From the NCBI GenBank assembly GCA_039029315.1, contig JBCCGK010000064.1:1-64000 (forward strand): a stretch of DNA of 64,000 nt, written 5' to 3'. The position numbers and the translations under genes are program-made. The notes beneath the pieces were generated by a model. It had not been told where the DNA came from. It searched no databases and saw only the letters and a list, made by a program, of their open reading frames with translations. The stretch is from JBCCCJ01 sp039029315. GTDB taxonomy: Bacteria; Bacteroidota; Bacteroidia; J057. Of this stretch, positions 8,978-17,089 are shown one piece after another; position 1 is the stretch's first letter; each line of letters opens with the position of its first letter.

Positions 8978-10027
8978 ATGTCGAAGATCCGAACAGCTCT
9001 CTGTTCCTATGGAATGTCAGGGCGTGTATTCCACGCGCCCTTACTTGAGGCACATCCAGCCTTTGCCTTGACGCATGTCTGGCAACGGAGCAAGCAAGAT
9101 GCGCTGGTTCGTTATCCAGAGATCACACTGGTTCGGAATCTGGAAGATCTCCTCTCCAATAAGGAGATCGACTTGATTATCGTCAATACTCCGGAATCCA
9201 CACATCATGCCTTTGCCAATAAGGCTCTGCAAGCAGGCAAACATGTGGTGGTCGAGAAAGCGTTCACAGCGACACTTGAAGAAGCCAGGAATTTGCTTGC
9301 GCTTGCAGACCAGCACACGCGCATGATCAGTGTCTTCCACAATCGCCGCTGGGACAGCGATTTTCTCACTGTGCAACAAGTGATCAGGCAGCAATTCCTA
9401 GGAAGATTGGTAGAATATGAAGCCTATTATGATCGTTTTCGCAACTATATCCGACCTCATTCCTGGAAAGAACAACCAACAGCGGGTACAGGTATTCTCC
9501 ACAATCTTGGGTCACATCTGATTGATCAGGCTCTCTGTTTGTTTGGCATGCCAGACCAAGTATTTGCAGATATTCGAATCCAGCGAACGGATGGGCAGGT
9601 AGCTGATCATTTTGAGCTCATCCTGTATTACCCAAATCATAAAGCCACGCTCAAGGCTGGGTATTTGGTAAGAGAAGCTGGGCCAAAGTATCGGCTTCTC
9701 GGAACTGAGGGCAGTTTTCTCAAGTATGGGGAAGATCCTCAGGAGCAAGCACTCAAAGAAGGTCAATCTCCAGATGCGCCTGGATGGGGAGAAGAAAAAT
9801 CGGAAAGCTGGGGACTGCTCAACACAAACATAGGCAAGCTCCATGTTCGCGGAAAGATAGAATCCATCGCGGGGAATTATAGAGCCTATTACGACAATAT
9901 TCGGGATGCCATCCTGCTGGGTCATCCGCTTCATGTATCGGGTATCGATGGCATGAATGTCATGAAGGTGATTGAAGCTGCCCAACAAAGTTCTGAGGCA
10001 GGAAAACGCATTGAACTGGCATCATAA
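8978..10027 (+). CDS. Gfo/Idh/MocA family oxidoreductase
   Basis: A 349-residue NAD(P)-dependent oxidoreductase. The N-terminal Rossmann fold starts with RTALCSYGMSGRVFHAPLL; the motif HVVVEKAFTATLEEA (near 95) corresponds to the family EKP motif with Ala replacing Pro. The segment GTGILHNLGSHLIDQALCLFG (near 175) matches the typical C-terminal domain with the catalytic His region. Substrate is probably a sugar or inositol derivative but cannot be assigned. The ATG at 8978 is one base after the leuS stop; a longer frame begins inside leuS and was rejected because the family begins at this Met. Downstream lies the DUF445 gene. Confidence 0.9.
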   Translation: MSKIRTALCSYGMSGRVFHAPLLEAHPAFALTHVWQRSKQDALVRYPEITLVRNLEDLLSNKEIDLIIVNTPESTHHAFANKALQAGKHVVVEKAFTATLEEARNLLALADQHTRMISVFHNRRWDSDFLTVQQVIRQQFLGRLVEYEAYYDRFRNYIRPHSWKEQPTAGTGILHNLGSHLIDQALCLFGMPDQVFADIRIQRTDGQVADHFELILYYPNHKATLKAGYLVREAGPKYRLLGTEGSFLKYGEDPQEQALKEGQSPDAPGWGEEKSESWGLLNTNIGKLHVRGKIESIAGNYRAYYDNIRDAILLGHPLHVSGIDGMNVMKVIEAAQQSSEAGKRIELAS

Positions 10028-10106
10028 TTCTTCTCGCAGCCCTGCTCAGTGCGGGCATGATCACCTGACTTCTCCTCTCTTTTTTCCCTCTTTCGCCAGT
10101 CCATCG

Positions 10107-10114
10107 TATATTTG
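10107..10114 (+). promoter_or_regulatory. Candidate -7 box of the DUF445 gene
   Basis: TATATTTG matches TAnnTTTG exactly and ends four bases before the ATG at 10119, the same spacing as upstream of gpmI. A leaderless transcript is suggested. No clear -33 element was seen. Confidence 0.4.
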
Positions 10115-10118
10115 AAGC

Positions 10119-11363
10119 ATGTGGGATAGTTTTTTGGTCATAATCAACGATCTAACCTTCTGGAAATATGTTTCCATTCCAATTGTCAGTGCAATTGTGG
10201 GATGGGCCACGAATGTCATTGCGTTGAAAATGACCTTCTATCCTTTGGAGTTTTTTGGAATCTGGAAACTGGGATGGCAAGGGATTATTCCATCTCGTGC
10301 TGGTGTCATGGCTGGTAAGGCGGTAGATTTGCTGACCAAGAATCTCCTTTCCATCGAGGATCGTTTTGATCAGATAGAACCAGGACGCGTCGCTGAAGAG
10401 ATGGAACCTGCGCTCAACCGACTCATGATACAAGTCATGGAAGAGACCATGGAGCAGAAGGTCCCTGTGCTATGGGAAGCCGCGCCCGGGGTGATCAAGG
10501 ATCGGATTCTGCAACGGGCATCGGAGGATCTTCCTGAAATCATTGAAGATCTGATGTCGGATATCAAAACCAATATCACAGATCTGTTTGATCTTCGATC
10601 GATGGTGGTGGAAGCGCTGGAAAATGACCGCGAATTGCTGAACCAGATTTTTTTACAAGTAGGAGACAAAGAGTTTCGTTTCATTGAGCGATCCGGTTTA
10701 TACTTCGGCTTTTTGTTTGGGATGGTTCAGATGGGACTTTTTCTGTTGTCGGCCTATCTGGGGTATCCTTCGGGATGGATTCTCCCCCTAGCAGGCTTGT
10801 TGGTTGGGTGGGGAACAAATTTTCTGGCCCTCCGTATGATTTTCGAGCCGCTTCGCAAACGTACATTTGGCCCGTGGACCTTCCAGGGCTTATTCCTCAA
10901 ACGACAAATGCAAGTGGCTGATGCCTATTCCAGAATTGTAACACACAACATCCTGAGTTCCCGCAATATTCTCGAACGCCTCATCTCAGGTCCGGCCTCT
11001 GATCGATTGATGAAATTGATTCAATCTCATATCAAACGCGCTGTGGACGCCATTGCAGGCTCTTCCAAGTCCTTGTTTCTCCTGACACAGGGCACCTATA
11101 AATATGTAGAGATCAAACAAATGGTCGCTCGTCGATTTACAGAAGAACTTCCTCTTTCCATTCGGCATGTATTCGACTATGCAGAAGAAGCCCTTGATAT
11201 CGAAGACACCCTTCGTACAAAAATGCAAGGGCTGGGGCCTGTAGAATTTGTCAGTTTTCTTCGTCCCGTCTTTCAGGAAGATGAGTGGAAACTGATACTG
11301 GTTGGTGCGATTCTCGGGTTTTTGGCAGGTCTCGCTCAATGGATGTTGGTCTTTGGAGGGTAG
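10119..11363 (+). CDS. DUF445 family membrane protein
   Basis: A 414-residue integral membrane protein of the DUF445 (YheB/YjiN-like) family. It has an N-terminal membrane segment followed by the family motif GWATNVIALKM and LGWQGIIPSRAGVMA (residues about 28-70). A second copy, GWGTNFLALRMIFEPL, follows a central membrane hairpin (about 195-245), and a C-terminal anchor lies at 395-412. The regions between are amphipathic helices, as usual for the family. Function is not established; members are predicted membrane or sporulation-related scaffolds. It follows the oxidoreductase on the same strand with a 91-bp gap containing a promoter-like box. A duplicated internal architecture is visible directly. 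Confidence 0.88.
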   Translation: MWDSFLVIINDLTFWKYVSIPIVSAIVGWATNVIALKMTFYPLEFFGIWKLGWQGIIPSRAGVMAGKAVDLLTKNLLSIEDRFDQIEPGRVAEEMEPALNRLMIQVMEETMEQKVPVLWEAAPGVIKDRILQRASEDLPEIIEDLMSDIKTNITDLFDLRSMVVEALENDRELLNQIFLQVGDKEFRFIERSGLYFGFLFGMVQMGLFLLSAYLGYPSGWILPLAGLLVGWGTNFLALRMIFEPLRKRTFGPWTFQGLFLKRQMQVADAYSRIVTHNILSSRNILERLISGPASDRLMKLIQSHIKRAVDAIAGSSKSLFLLTQGTYKYVEIKQMVARRFTEELPLSIRHVFDYAEEALDIEDTLRTKMQGLGPVEFVSFLRPVFQEDEWKLILVGAILGFLAGLAQWMLVFGG

Positions 11364-11635
11364 GTTTTCTCGTATCTCCGGGTAAGAATTTTCTCAAAAC
11401 TGTAGTGGTTGATCAAAAATTTGACTTTTTATCCAAAATCTTTCTCCTCAGAAATGTCAAATCATCTGGGCTTAAAGACGCTTTTTTGCCGGATTATACC
11501 ATTGATGCAAGGATATGAGGATAAGCGAAATGTAACATCCTGCCACCTTTCGCGTTGAAATTTCAGCACTTCAGTTCTTTTTTTGTTCAACTCGTACATT
11601 GATAGGCTTTAGTCAGAATTAATCATTCTTTACTT

Positions 11636-12757
11636 ATGTTGAAGAGAATCACGGCCTTCGTGGTCGTATGCCTCCTTTCTCCTCTTGTTTTCGCCAATCC
11701 TTTTTCGCCTACTTCTCCCCCTTCAGATCCTTCTCCAAGCTTGGAGAGTTTGATCAATCGATACATGACTGCGTTTCATTTGACTCCGGATAACCGATTC
11801 AAATTGGCAGCGTATGCAGAAATGAAAGGACGATACATGTCCGACACCCGAGGGCTGAACTTAGCCTTTGGCTCATTGGGAGAAGTCTCCTTTTTCCCAA
11901 AAAATCTTCTCTTTCGAACAGGTGATCAAAGAGTATTTCACCTCAACACAGGAGAAGTTTCTCAGGAACATTCTTCCCGAATCAATGAACAGTTGAGGGA
12001 ATTGTTTGATCGGGTCATCTTGCTCGGCAATCACGATGCACAGGAGGCTCATATTGGTTTTGTAGATGAACATTTGGCCAAGAAAAATCTGGAACCTTTT
12101 GCCAAATTGTTTATGCGCCATATTCTGATCAAATATGGGAAGTATGACTCCAGCAAAAACGAAGTCGTCTTTCACACTGACTGGCTGCCCGAAAAAACCT
12201 ATAACTATCGCAATCCCAAGGATGCCAGCATCGTCAAAAAACACATTACTCCCCTTGCCATCAAACTTTCTGAAACCATCCTCAGAGGATATTACCTAAA
12301 CACAGGAGGGACAGTATTCATCGAAGATGTGCCTCGCGCCGTATTGTTTGCCACCGGAGAGGAGTATGATCCACACATTCATGCCTTCAAGTTGTTTGCC
12401 CAAAAATTATTTGTGCAGACTGTCCAATACATCTCAAGGATGGAATCCCAGCGACTTGATGCCTTGTCGAATGCCGGAGAGGTGATCACCAACCCTATGG
12501 CTAGCACAGCTTCTTCCAAAAAATCAGTGCTTCGCCCGCAATCTTCAACCACATCCTCCATCATCAAGCCCCTCTACCATCCTGATAGCTGGATTCCAAT
12601 GATGCTGTCCATTCTCAGGAGCAAGGATATCCATATCAGTGATGCAGAAATCATTTCTTGCTTTGTCAATCAGGAATATTTTCCAAAGCTCTACAAACAG
12701 CTAACGATAGAAGAAAAAGAAAAAGTGGATCAGTTCATTGCAGATCAGGAAAAATGA
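11636..12757 (+). CDS. Hypothetical exported protein
   Basis: A 373-residue protein with a clear signal peptide (LKRITAFVVVCLLSPLVFA, cleavage after about residue 20) and a Pro/Ser-rich start to the mature chain. It is largely helical and lacks recognisable motifs, repeats or a type IX sorting domain. A Ser/Thr-rich stretch (about 278-305) may be a linker before a final helical domain. It stands alone between the DUF445 gene and a long non-coding stretch; a hairpin with a T-rich tail follows at 12815-12850. Function unknown. Confidence 0.75.
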   Translation: MLKRITAFVVVCLLSPLVFANPFSPTSPPSDPSPSLESLINRYMTAFHLTPDNRFKLAAYAEMKGRYMSDTRGLNLAFGSLGEVSFFPKNLLFRTGDQRVFHLNTGEVSQEHSSRINEQLRELFDRVILLGNHDAQEAHIGFVDEHLAKKNLEPFAKLFMRHILIKYGKYDSSKNEVVFHTDWLPEKTYNYRNPKDASIVKKHITPLAIKLSETILRGYYLNTGGTVFIEDVPRAVLFATGEEYDPHIHAFKLFAQKLFVQTVQYISRMESQRLDALSNAGEVITNPMASTASSKKSVLRPQSSTTSSIIKPLYHPDSWIPMMLSILRSKDIHISDAEIISCFVNQEYFPKLYKQLTIEEKEKVDQFIADQEK

Positions 12758-12814
12758 TCTCAAGGACTGCTGACAATCAAATATAAAAAGTAGAGATTGA
12801 AAACGATGTTCATG

Positions 12815-12850
12815 GGGCAGCACCATTAGGGGCTGTCCTCTTTTCTATAC
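12815..12850 (+). terminator. Probable intrinsic terminator after the exported-protein gene
   Basis: Arms GGGCAGC (12815-12821) and GCTGTCC (12832-12838) pair with one G-T wobble, followed by TCTTTTCTAT. It lies 58 bp after the stop at 12757. Confidence 0.5.
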
Positions 12851-12883
12851 ACTTACACTTGAAATTGGACCTAAAAGAAAAAT

Positions 12884-12907
12884 CCAGAAACCCGGGCGGG
12901 CTTCTGG
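12884..12907 (-). terminator. Hairpin with T-rich tail on the minus strand
   Basis: CCAGAA...TTCTGG with inner CCCG/CGGG pairing and one mismatch forms a 24-base hairpin. On the minus strand it is followed by ATTTTTCTTTT. It could end minus-strand transcription coming from the gene that stops at 13302, about 395 bp upstream. Confidence 0.4.
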
Positions 12908-12924
12908 ACACGTGGCTTGAACTA

Positions 12925-12942
12925 ACTACTACTACTACTACT
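12925..12942. repeat. (ACT)6 microsatellite
   Basis: Six uninterrupted ACT units. It is the reverse complement class of the TAG repeat found at the folE stop codon (24964-24978). Confidence 0.85.
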
Positions 12943-13301
12943 AACTTTTATTACGCAAAATTACGATTTCGGTTTCCAAAAAATGAAATTGATGTTAGAA
13001 ATTTGTTGAGAAAAACCATCTATTTCATTTTACAATACTAAAACGCAAAAACCATACCTTCCAGTTACCAAATAGGCAGGAAAAGTGACATTTTATCCTA
13101 AAAAAAAAACCATTCACCCTCCATCTCCTTACGTAAGTTCCATAACGGCATTGTCACTTTTTATGAACAAGACGCCTGATTCAAAAAAAATCCATGGTTG
13201 AATTGAAAAAAATCCAGAAAACCCGTACAGATCCATTACAGGAAATCTGAGGATCAATGTCGGCTTTCCTTGTCCTTCGCAATGCTATACCCGCCCATGT
13301 C

Positions 13302-14717
13302 TCACATAACAATCTGTTTGCTATAGCCAAAGAGGTTCGATTGCTTTACGGCCCGCACCACCTGTTCTGGGACCTTCTCTTCCCATCCTTCTTCTCCTCT
13401 TCGAATCATGGCCAACACCTCATCTGAATAAATACGTAACAATTCAGAATTGACCGTCTCGAGCGCTTCTATCTTATGAGCTGCAAACAGGTACTGAAAC
13501 AAATGCTGTAACTTTTCAGATAGTTCGAAGGTATCGAGGTGGAGGATTTCCTGTTGATCATCTGTCAGGGCAGGATATACATACAGCTTGACATCTGCTC
13601 CAAACAAAATCCCGAATGCCTGTAAGATGCCTCCCTGAATGCCCTCATAGTACTGCTCATCAAAAATCTGCTCCAAATTGCGGATACCCAGAATGAGACC
13701 AATTTTTCGTTTTCGATTGAAGGTCGAGAGGTATGCCACCAAGCGATAGTACTCCTGATAGCTGGAAATCAAAACAGTCTGTCCCAGGGAACATAAAATA
13801 TCCACTCGGTCCAGAAAATCCTGTTCATCAATCTTGCCTTCAGCAGTCAGATTTTTTAGTGTTAGTTCTGACAAGACGAGCATACCCTCTGGATCAACAT
13901 CAGGTTCTTCCACAAACTTCTGTGTCCCGAGCCGGAGCATATCCATATTCACATGTGTCAGTGGCCGAAATCTTCCACGAAGGATTAGGATATTCTTTTT
14001 GTACAGTGCTTCAGAAGCATGCATGACTTTTCCGTCTGGGCCAAACATAGCGGCATTGGTCATTCTTCGTTTGACCAGTTTCAGGCTCAACACTCGATTA
14101 TCTACCCAGTCAAAATCTGGCCCATGAATGCTGCACATGTCTACTTCAATCCGATCTTTGGACAGGCCTTGCACCAGGTTTTTGAGAAACATATCGAGAT
14201 CTTCTGCACACTGGTAACATCCATAAATCAGATTCACCCCGATAATGCCAATCGCCTCTTGCTGCCAGATTGTCTCAGGATCTTTGAGCATAAAATGAAG
14301 AATGATTTCATTGGGAGCAGACTTCGGTCGGAGTTGAAATCGAATTCCCAACCAGCCATGTCCCTGATTGGTCTTGCGGTAGTTCAAGGTCTCCACTGTG
14401 GAAGCCAATGCAAAAAAGCAAGTATTGTCCGCACGACTGCTCAATCGTTCGGGAAGTAAAACATACTCATGATCCAGCATGGTAATCAGTCGGTCCTGAC
14501 AGACGTATCGTCCGGTCTTTCCATAGATTGCATCGCTGAACTCCATGTCATAGGCTGACATCGTCTTTGCAATCGTACCGGAAGCGCCTCCAGCCTTAAA
14601 GAAATGGTGTGCAATAGGTTGTCCTGCTCCAATCTCAGCAAAGGAGCCATACCATTGTCGATTAAGATTGATTTTGAGCGCTTTTTCTTTGGTGGTTAAC
14701 TCCCGAAATTGATCCAT
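13302..14717 (-). CDS. Conserved protein of unknown function (often labelled nicotinate-nucleotide adenylyltransferase)
   Basis: A 471-residue cytoplasmic protein. The opening (KALKINLNRQWYGSFAEIGAGQ, then HHFFKAGGASGTIAKTMSAYDM) is very recognisable for a family shared by Bacteroidota, cyanobacteria and others. As I recall, it is frequently annotated as a nicotinate-nucleotide adenylyltransferase or even TonB-related protein without experimental basis. I see no HxGH nucleotidyltransferase motif. The start at 14717 (MDQFRELTTKEKAL) is preferred to the ATG at 14759 because family members begin near here. It is the last gene of a minus-strand series; its neighbour upstream is the medium-chain dehydrogenase. 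Confidence 0.8.
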   Translation of the reverse strand: MDQFRELTTKEKALKINLNRQWYGSFAEIGAGQPIAHHFFKAGGASGTIAKTMSAYDMEFSDAIYGKTGRYVCQDRLITMLDHEYVLLPERLSSRADNTCFFALASTVETLNYRKTNQGHGWLGIRFQLRPKSAPNEIILHFMLKDPETIWQQEAIGIIGVNLIYGCYQCAEDLDMFLKNLVQGLSKDRIEVDMCSIHGPDFDWVDNRVLSLKLVKRRMTNAAMFGPDGKVMHASEALYKKNILILRGRFRPLTHVNMDMLRLGTQKFVEEPDVDPEGMLVLSELTLKNLTAEGKIDEQDFLDRVDILCSLGQTVLISSYQEYYRLVAYLSTFNRKRKIGLILGIRNLEQIFDEQYYEGIQGGILQAFGILFGADVKLYVYPALTDDQQEILHLDTFELSEKLQHLFQYLFAAHKIEALETVNSELLRIYSDEVLAMIRRGEEGWEEKVPEQVVRAVKQSNLFGYSKQIVM

Positions 14718-14813
14718 AAATCCTGATACACGATTGATTGGGTCAGCTGATCTCCGCATGTCTCCTCAATAAAATTAGGCATTCGCTGAGGAAAAATTGG
14801 CGCAAATCTATTA

Positions 14814-15779
14814 TCAATATTTCACCACCCATGCAAATTCTTTATTGGTTCCTTCTCTCAATTGTGTAAACACATTGGGAAGTTCCTCAAAAGCTATCTC
14901 TGCGGTCAGATGCTGGTCAAATGCTGGTTGCTTGAGAAGTTCGAATACCACCTCCTTGCGGCGGCGATAGTTCCAGCGACGACTGTGATAAGGAGGAAGA
15001 TGAGAGACTTGAGAACTGATGAGTTGTTTTCGTTGGCTATGAAAATCACCGCCTAATTGCAGACTCACTGATTTGTTCCCATACCAACTCAGCTCAATAA
15101 TTTTTCCTTCGAACCCCACTTGATCTATGGCCGCTTGCAGACCTTCTTCACTGGCACTGGTATGAAAAACGGCATCATAGGAGATCCCTTCTGTGCCTTT
15201 GTCCTGGGTCCAAAAGCCCATCTGTTCAGCCAAATATTGCCGCCGAAGATCAATATCCTGGACCACTACTTCGACCGCGCCGATCATAGACAAAACCCTG
15301 GCGACCAGGGAGCCGATGATCCCAAATCCTATGACCAGGACTTTGTCTCCAATGCTGATTTGTCCATCCCAAACAGCATTGAGCGCTGTCTCCAGATTGC
15401 TGGCGAGAGTAGCTCGACTGGGGGGAATTTCATCCGGAACCACAAAGAGATCCTGAGAGGCAACAACGCACTCAGCCTGATGTGGATGCAACAGATGCAC
15501 GACCTTGTCAACATATGGATGATTCTCGGTAATCACTCTCCCTACCAGCGAATAGCCATATTTGACAGGAAAGGAAAAATCTCCGCCCATGTAGGGGACG
15601 CGCATTTGAGGATACAATTCTTTCGGAACTTGCCCAAGGGCAACGAGTCGCTCAGTACCTGTACTGATCAGTGAATAAAGGGCCTGGACCTGGCAACTAC
15701 CTTCCTGCAAAGTTGGCAAGGGTTCTTCTCGAATAAGGGACTGGCCTCCTGTTAAATGCCAGCATGAACGTGTCGTCAC
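14814..15779 (-). CDS. Medium-chain dehydrogenase/reductase, zinc-site-less
   Basis: A 321-residue MDR-superfamily oxidoreductase. Seen: SLISTGTERLVALGQVPKEL (residues 37-56), VKYGYSLVGRV (72-82), a Rossmann motif VLVIGFGIIGSLVARV (147-162), and the C-terminal IELSWYGNKSVSLQLGGDFHSQR segment. The catalytic GHE zinc motif of classical alcohol dehydrogenases is absent. This subfamily resembles BchC-like short MDR proteins that, from memory, often accompany RibA, RibD-like and PTPS genes in other phyla. Here RibA and a RibD-like gene lie directly upstream on the same strand, which supports a shared pathway, but the substrate is unknown. Confidence 0.82.
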   Translation of the reverse strand: MTTRSCWHLTGGQSLIREEPLPTLQEGSCQVQALYSLISTGTERLVALGQVPKELYPQMRVPYMGGDFSFPVKYGYSLVGRVITENHPYVDKVVHLLHPHQAECVVASQDLFVVPDEIPPSRATLASNLETALNAVWDGQISIGDKVLVIGFGIIGSLVARVLSMIGAVEVVVQDIDLRRQYLAEQMGFWTQDKGTEGISYDAVFHTSASEEGLQAAIDQVGFEGKIIELSWYGNKSVSLQLGGDFHSQRKQLISSQVSHLPPYHSRRWNYRRRKEVVFELLKQPAFDQHLTAEIAFEELPNVFTQLREGTNKEFAWVVKY

Positions 15780-16090
15780 AAAAAATAGAATTCAATAGGT
15801 TTCAAGCAAGTGATATGGGAAGTTACAGATAATTCAGGAGACGACAAACGACCTTAAGAGGTCGGTCAGGTGCAGAAAATAGCCGAACTATCTCTTTTCC
15901 TTCCTTTCATCAATCGCTCTTCTTCAGAAACTGTCCTGATTTAGGCATCTGTTGATTGAAAGCAGGATTTTGGGGTTCTGTCAAGGCATTTTTTTGAATA
16001 ATCCGAGGAATGGGGATTTCGAGAAAAAATAATGCGTTCAGCTTCCCAAAAGGCATATGCCAAAGGTCTGAGGGGAACTCAAGGCAGGTG
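15780..16090. other. Gap between the dehydrogenase and RibD-like genes
   Basis: 311 bp. The only protein-like content is a possible 48-residue minus-strand frame at 15910-16056, listed separately. No hairpin terminator with T-tract was seen, so read-through between the flanking genes is possible. Confidence 0.5.
15910..16056 (-). CDS. Possible 48-residue small protein
   Basis: The minus-strand frame starting at ATG 16056 encodes MPFGKLNALFFLEIPIPRII and continues to a Lys-rich end (GQFLKKSD). Composition is protein-like, but the frame is also open upstream across the end of the RibD-like gene, and no ribosome-binding site is seen. It could be chance. Family unknown. Confidence 0.25.
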   Translation of the reverse strand: MPFGKLNALFFLEIPIPRIIQKNALTEPQNPAFNQQMPKSGQFLKKSD

Positions 16091-17089
16091 CTATCGTTCA
16101 GGTTCTCCAACGAACATATAGCTATCACCAACTTGAAGAAAGGTAAAGGAGGCAAATCGAACGGCTTCCTTGACCTGGGCGATTTCGGGCAAGACAATCC
16201 CACTGATCCCAGACCCAAAGATTTGCGGAGAGAAGTGAAACTGCATAACATCCAACATCTGATCTTTCAGGAAGTTGGAGGTAGTTTCAGAACCGCCTTC
16301 TACATACACAGAATGTATGCCTTCCTGATGCAGACAGCAAAGGATATCTTCACAGGAGATATGCCCATTGCTTGACGGCAAATATTTGTAATCCAGATGT
16401 TTTTCAGAAGTCTTGGGTTCGCTCCCCAACACCAAAACAGGGTCTACACAGCTATTGATCAAACTCGAAAAGTCTCTGGCTGAAGAGCTGATGACTATCC
16501 TCCGGGGATTGTCTCCTTGCACCAGTCGAACCGTGAGAGAAGGTCGATCGTTGGACAATGTCCGTGTTCCAATCATGATGCCATCACACAAGGCTCGCAT
16601 GCGATGTGCATGAAGCAGATTCTCAGGATTCCCGATCCATTTGGAATCGCCGGTCTGCGTAGCAATCTTACCATCAAGGGTTTGTGCGAAATGCGAAACA
16701 GCAATGGCGCGTTGCAGACGATGGGCGCGCAAAGGCAGGAAACAATAAGCCAGATACGATTGGAGGAGTGTCCACTCTTGTTGACTCAGGGTTCCGATAT
16801 TCGAGACGCGAATGGAATATAAATTATCGACCTGCGCACAGGCAGTATCTTCCCGAGGTGTTGCTTGGTCTGATAGGCCAATCCACAGTTGCTTGCTCCC
16901 GACAGAGGGCAGAAGTGGGGTATCAAAAGACAACTGTTCATTCTCCCCAAATTCCAGCATCAGGTATGCAGGCGGGACATCGACAGTCCTCATTCGCTTT
17001 TTGAGCAACAATAATGTCCGCCAAAGGCTTTCCAGCAGTTGATCCTGGCGCAATGGTGTGTGATATGCTTCAGTGTTCTCCATTGCCAT
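16091..17089 (-). CDS. RibD-type reductase domain protein with a non-deaminase N-terminus
   Basis: 332 residues. The C-terminal 210 residues are a RibD_C / dihydrofolate-reductase-like NADPH domain: FAQTLDGKIATQTGDSKWIG (134-153), HRMRALCDGIMIGTRTLSNDRPSLTVR (162-188) and YVEGGSETTSNF near 280. In canonical RibD this domain reduces the ribosyl side chain of the pyrimidine intermediate of riboflavin synthesis. The N-terminal 120 residues do not show the HAE and PCxxxGxxPC zinc motifs of the cytidine-deaminase-like domain and match nothing I recognise. Its start overlaps the end of ribA by 20 bases, indicating translational coupling. It may act in riboflavin synthesis with a separate deaminase, or in a side pathway from the RibA product. 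Confidence 0.85.
   Translation of the reverse strand: MAMENTEAYHTPLRQDQLLESLWRTLLLLKKRMRTVDVPPAYLMLEFGENEQLSFDTPLLPSVGSKQLWIGLSDQATPREDTACAQVDNLYSIRVSNIGTLSQQEWTLLQSYLAYCFLPLRAHRLQRAIAVSHFAQTLDGKIATQTGDSKWIGNPENLLHAHRMRALCDGIMIGTRTLSNDRPSLTVRLVQGDNPRRIVISSSARDFSSLINSCVDPVLVLGSEPKTSEKHLDYKYLPSSNGHISCEDILCCLHQEGIHSVYVEGGSETTSNFLKDQMLDVMQFHFSPQIFGSGISGIVLPEIAQVKEAVRFASFTFLQVGDSYMFVGEPER

Larger units (their letters stand above)
12758..13301. other. 543-bp non-coding region with hairpins and a trinucleotide repeat
   Basis: No credible gene is seen. The stretch contains a likely terminator for the upstream plus-strand gene (12815-12850), a hairpin at 12884-12907 whose minus-strand side runs into a T-rich tract, an ACT trinucleotide run at 12925-12942, and an inverted repeat AAAAGTGACA/TGTCACTTTT at 13081-13090 and 13152-13161 around TTACGTAA. 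The short frame at 12859-13041 consists mostly of the repeat and is rejected. Confidence 0.6.

Noticed and set aside
12859..13041. 60-codon plus-strand frame containing a poly-Thr run
   Set aside because: The Thr run is the ACT microsatellite; the frame also covers a hairpin, so it is non-coding.
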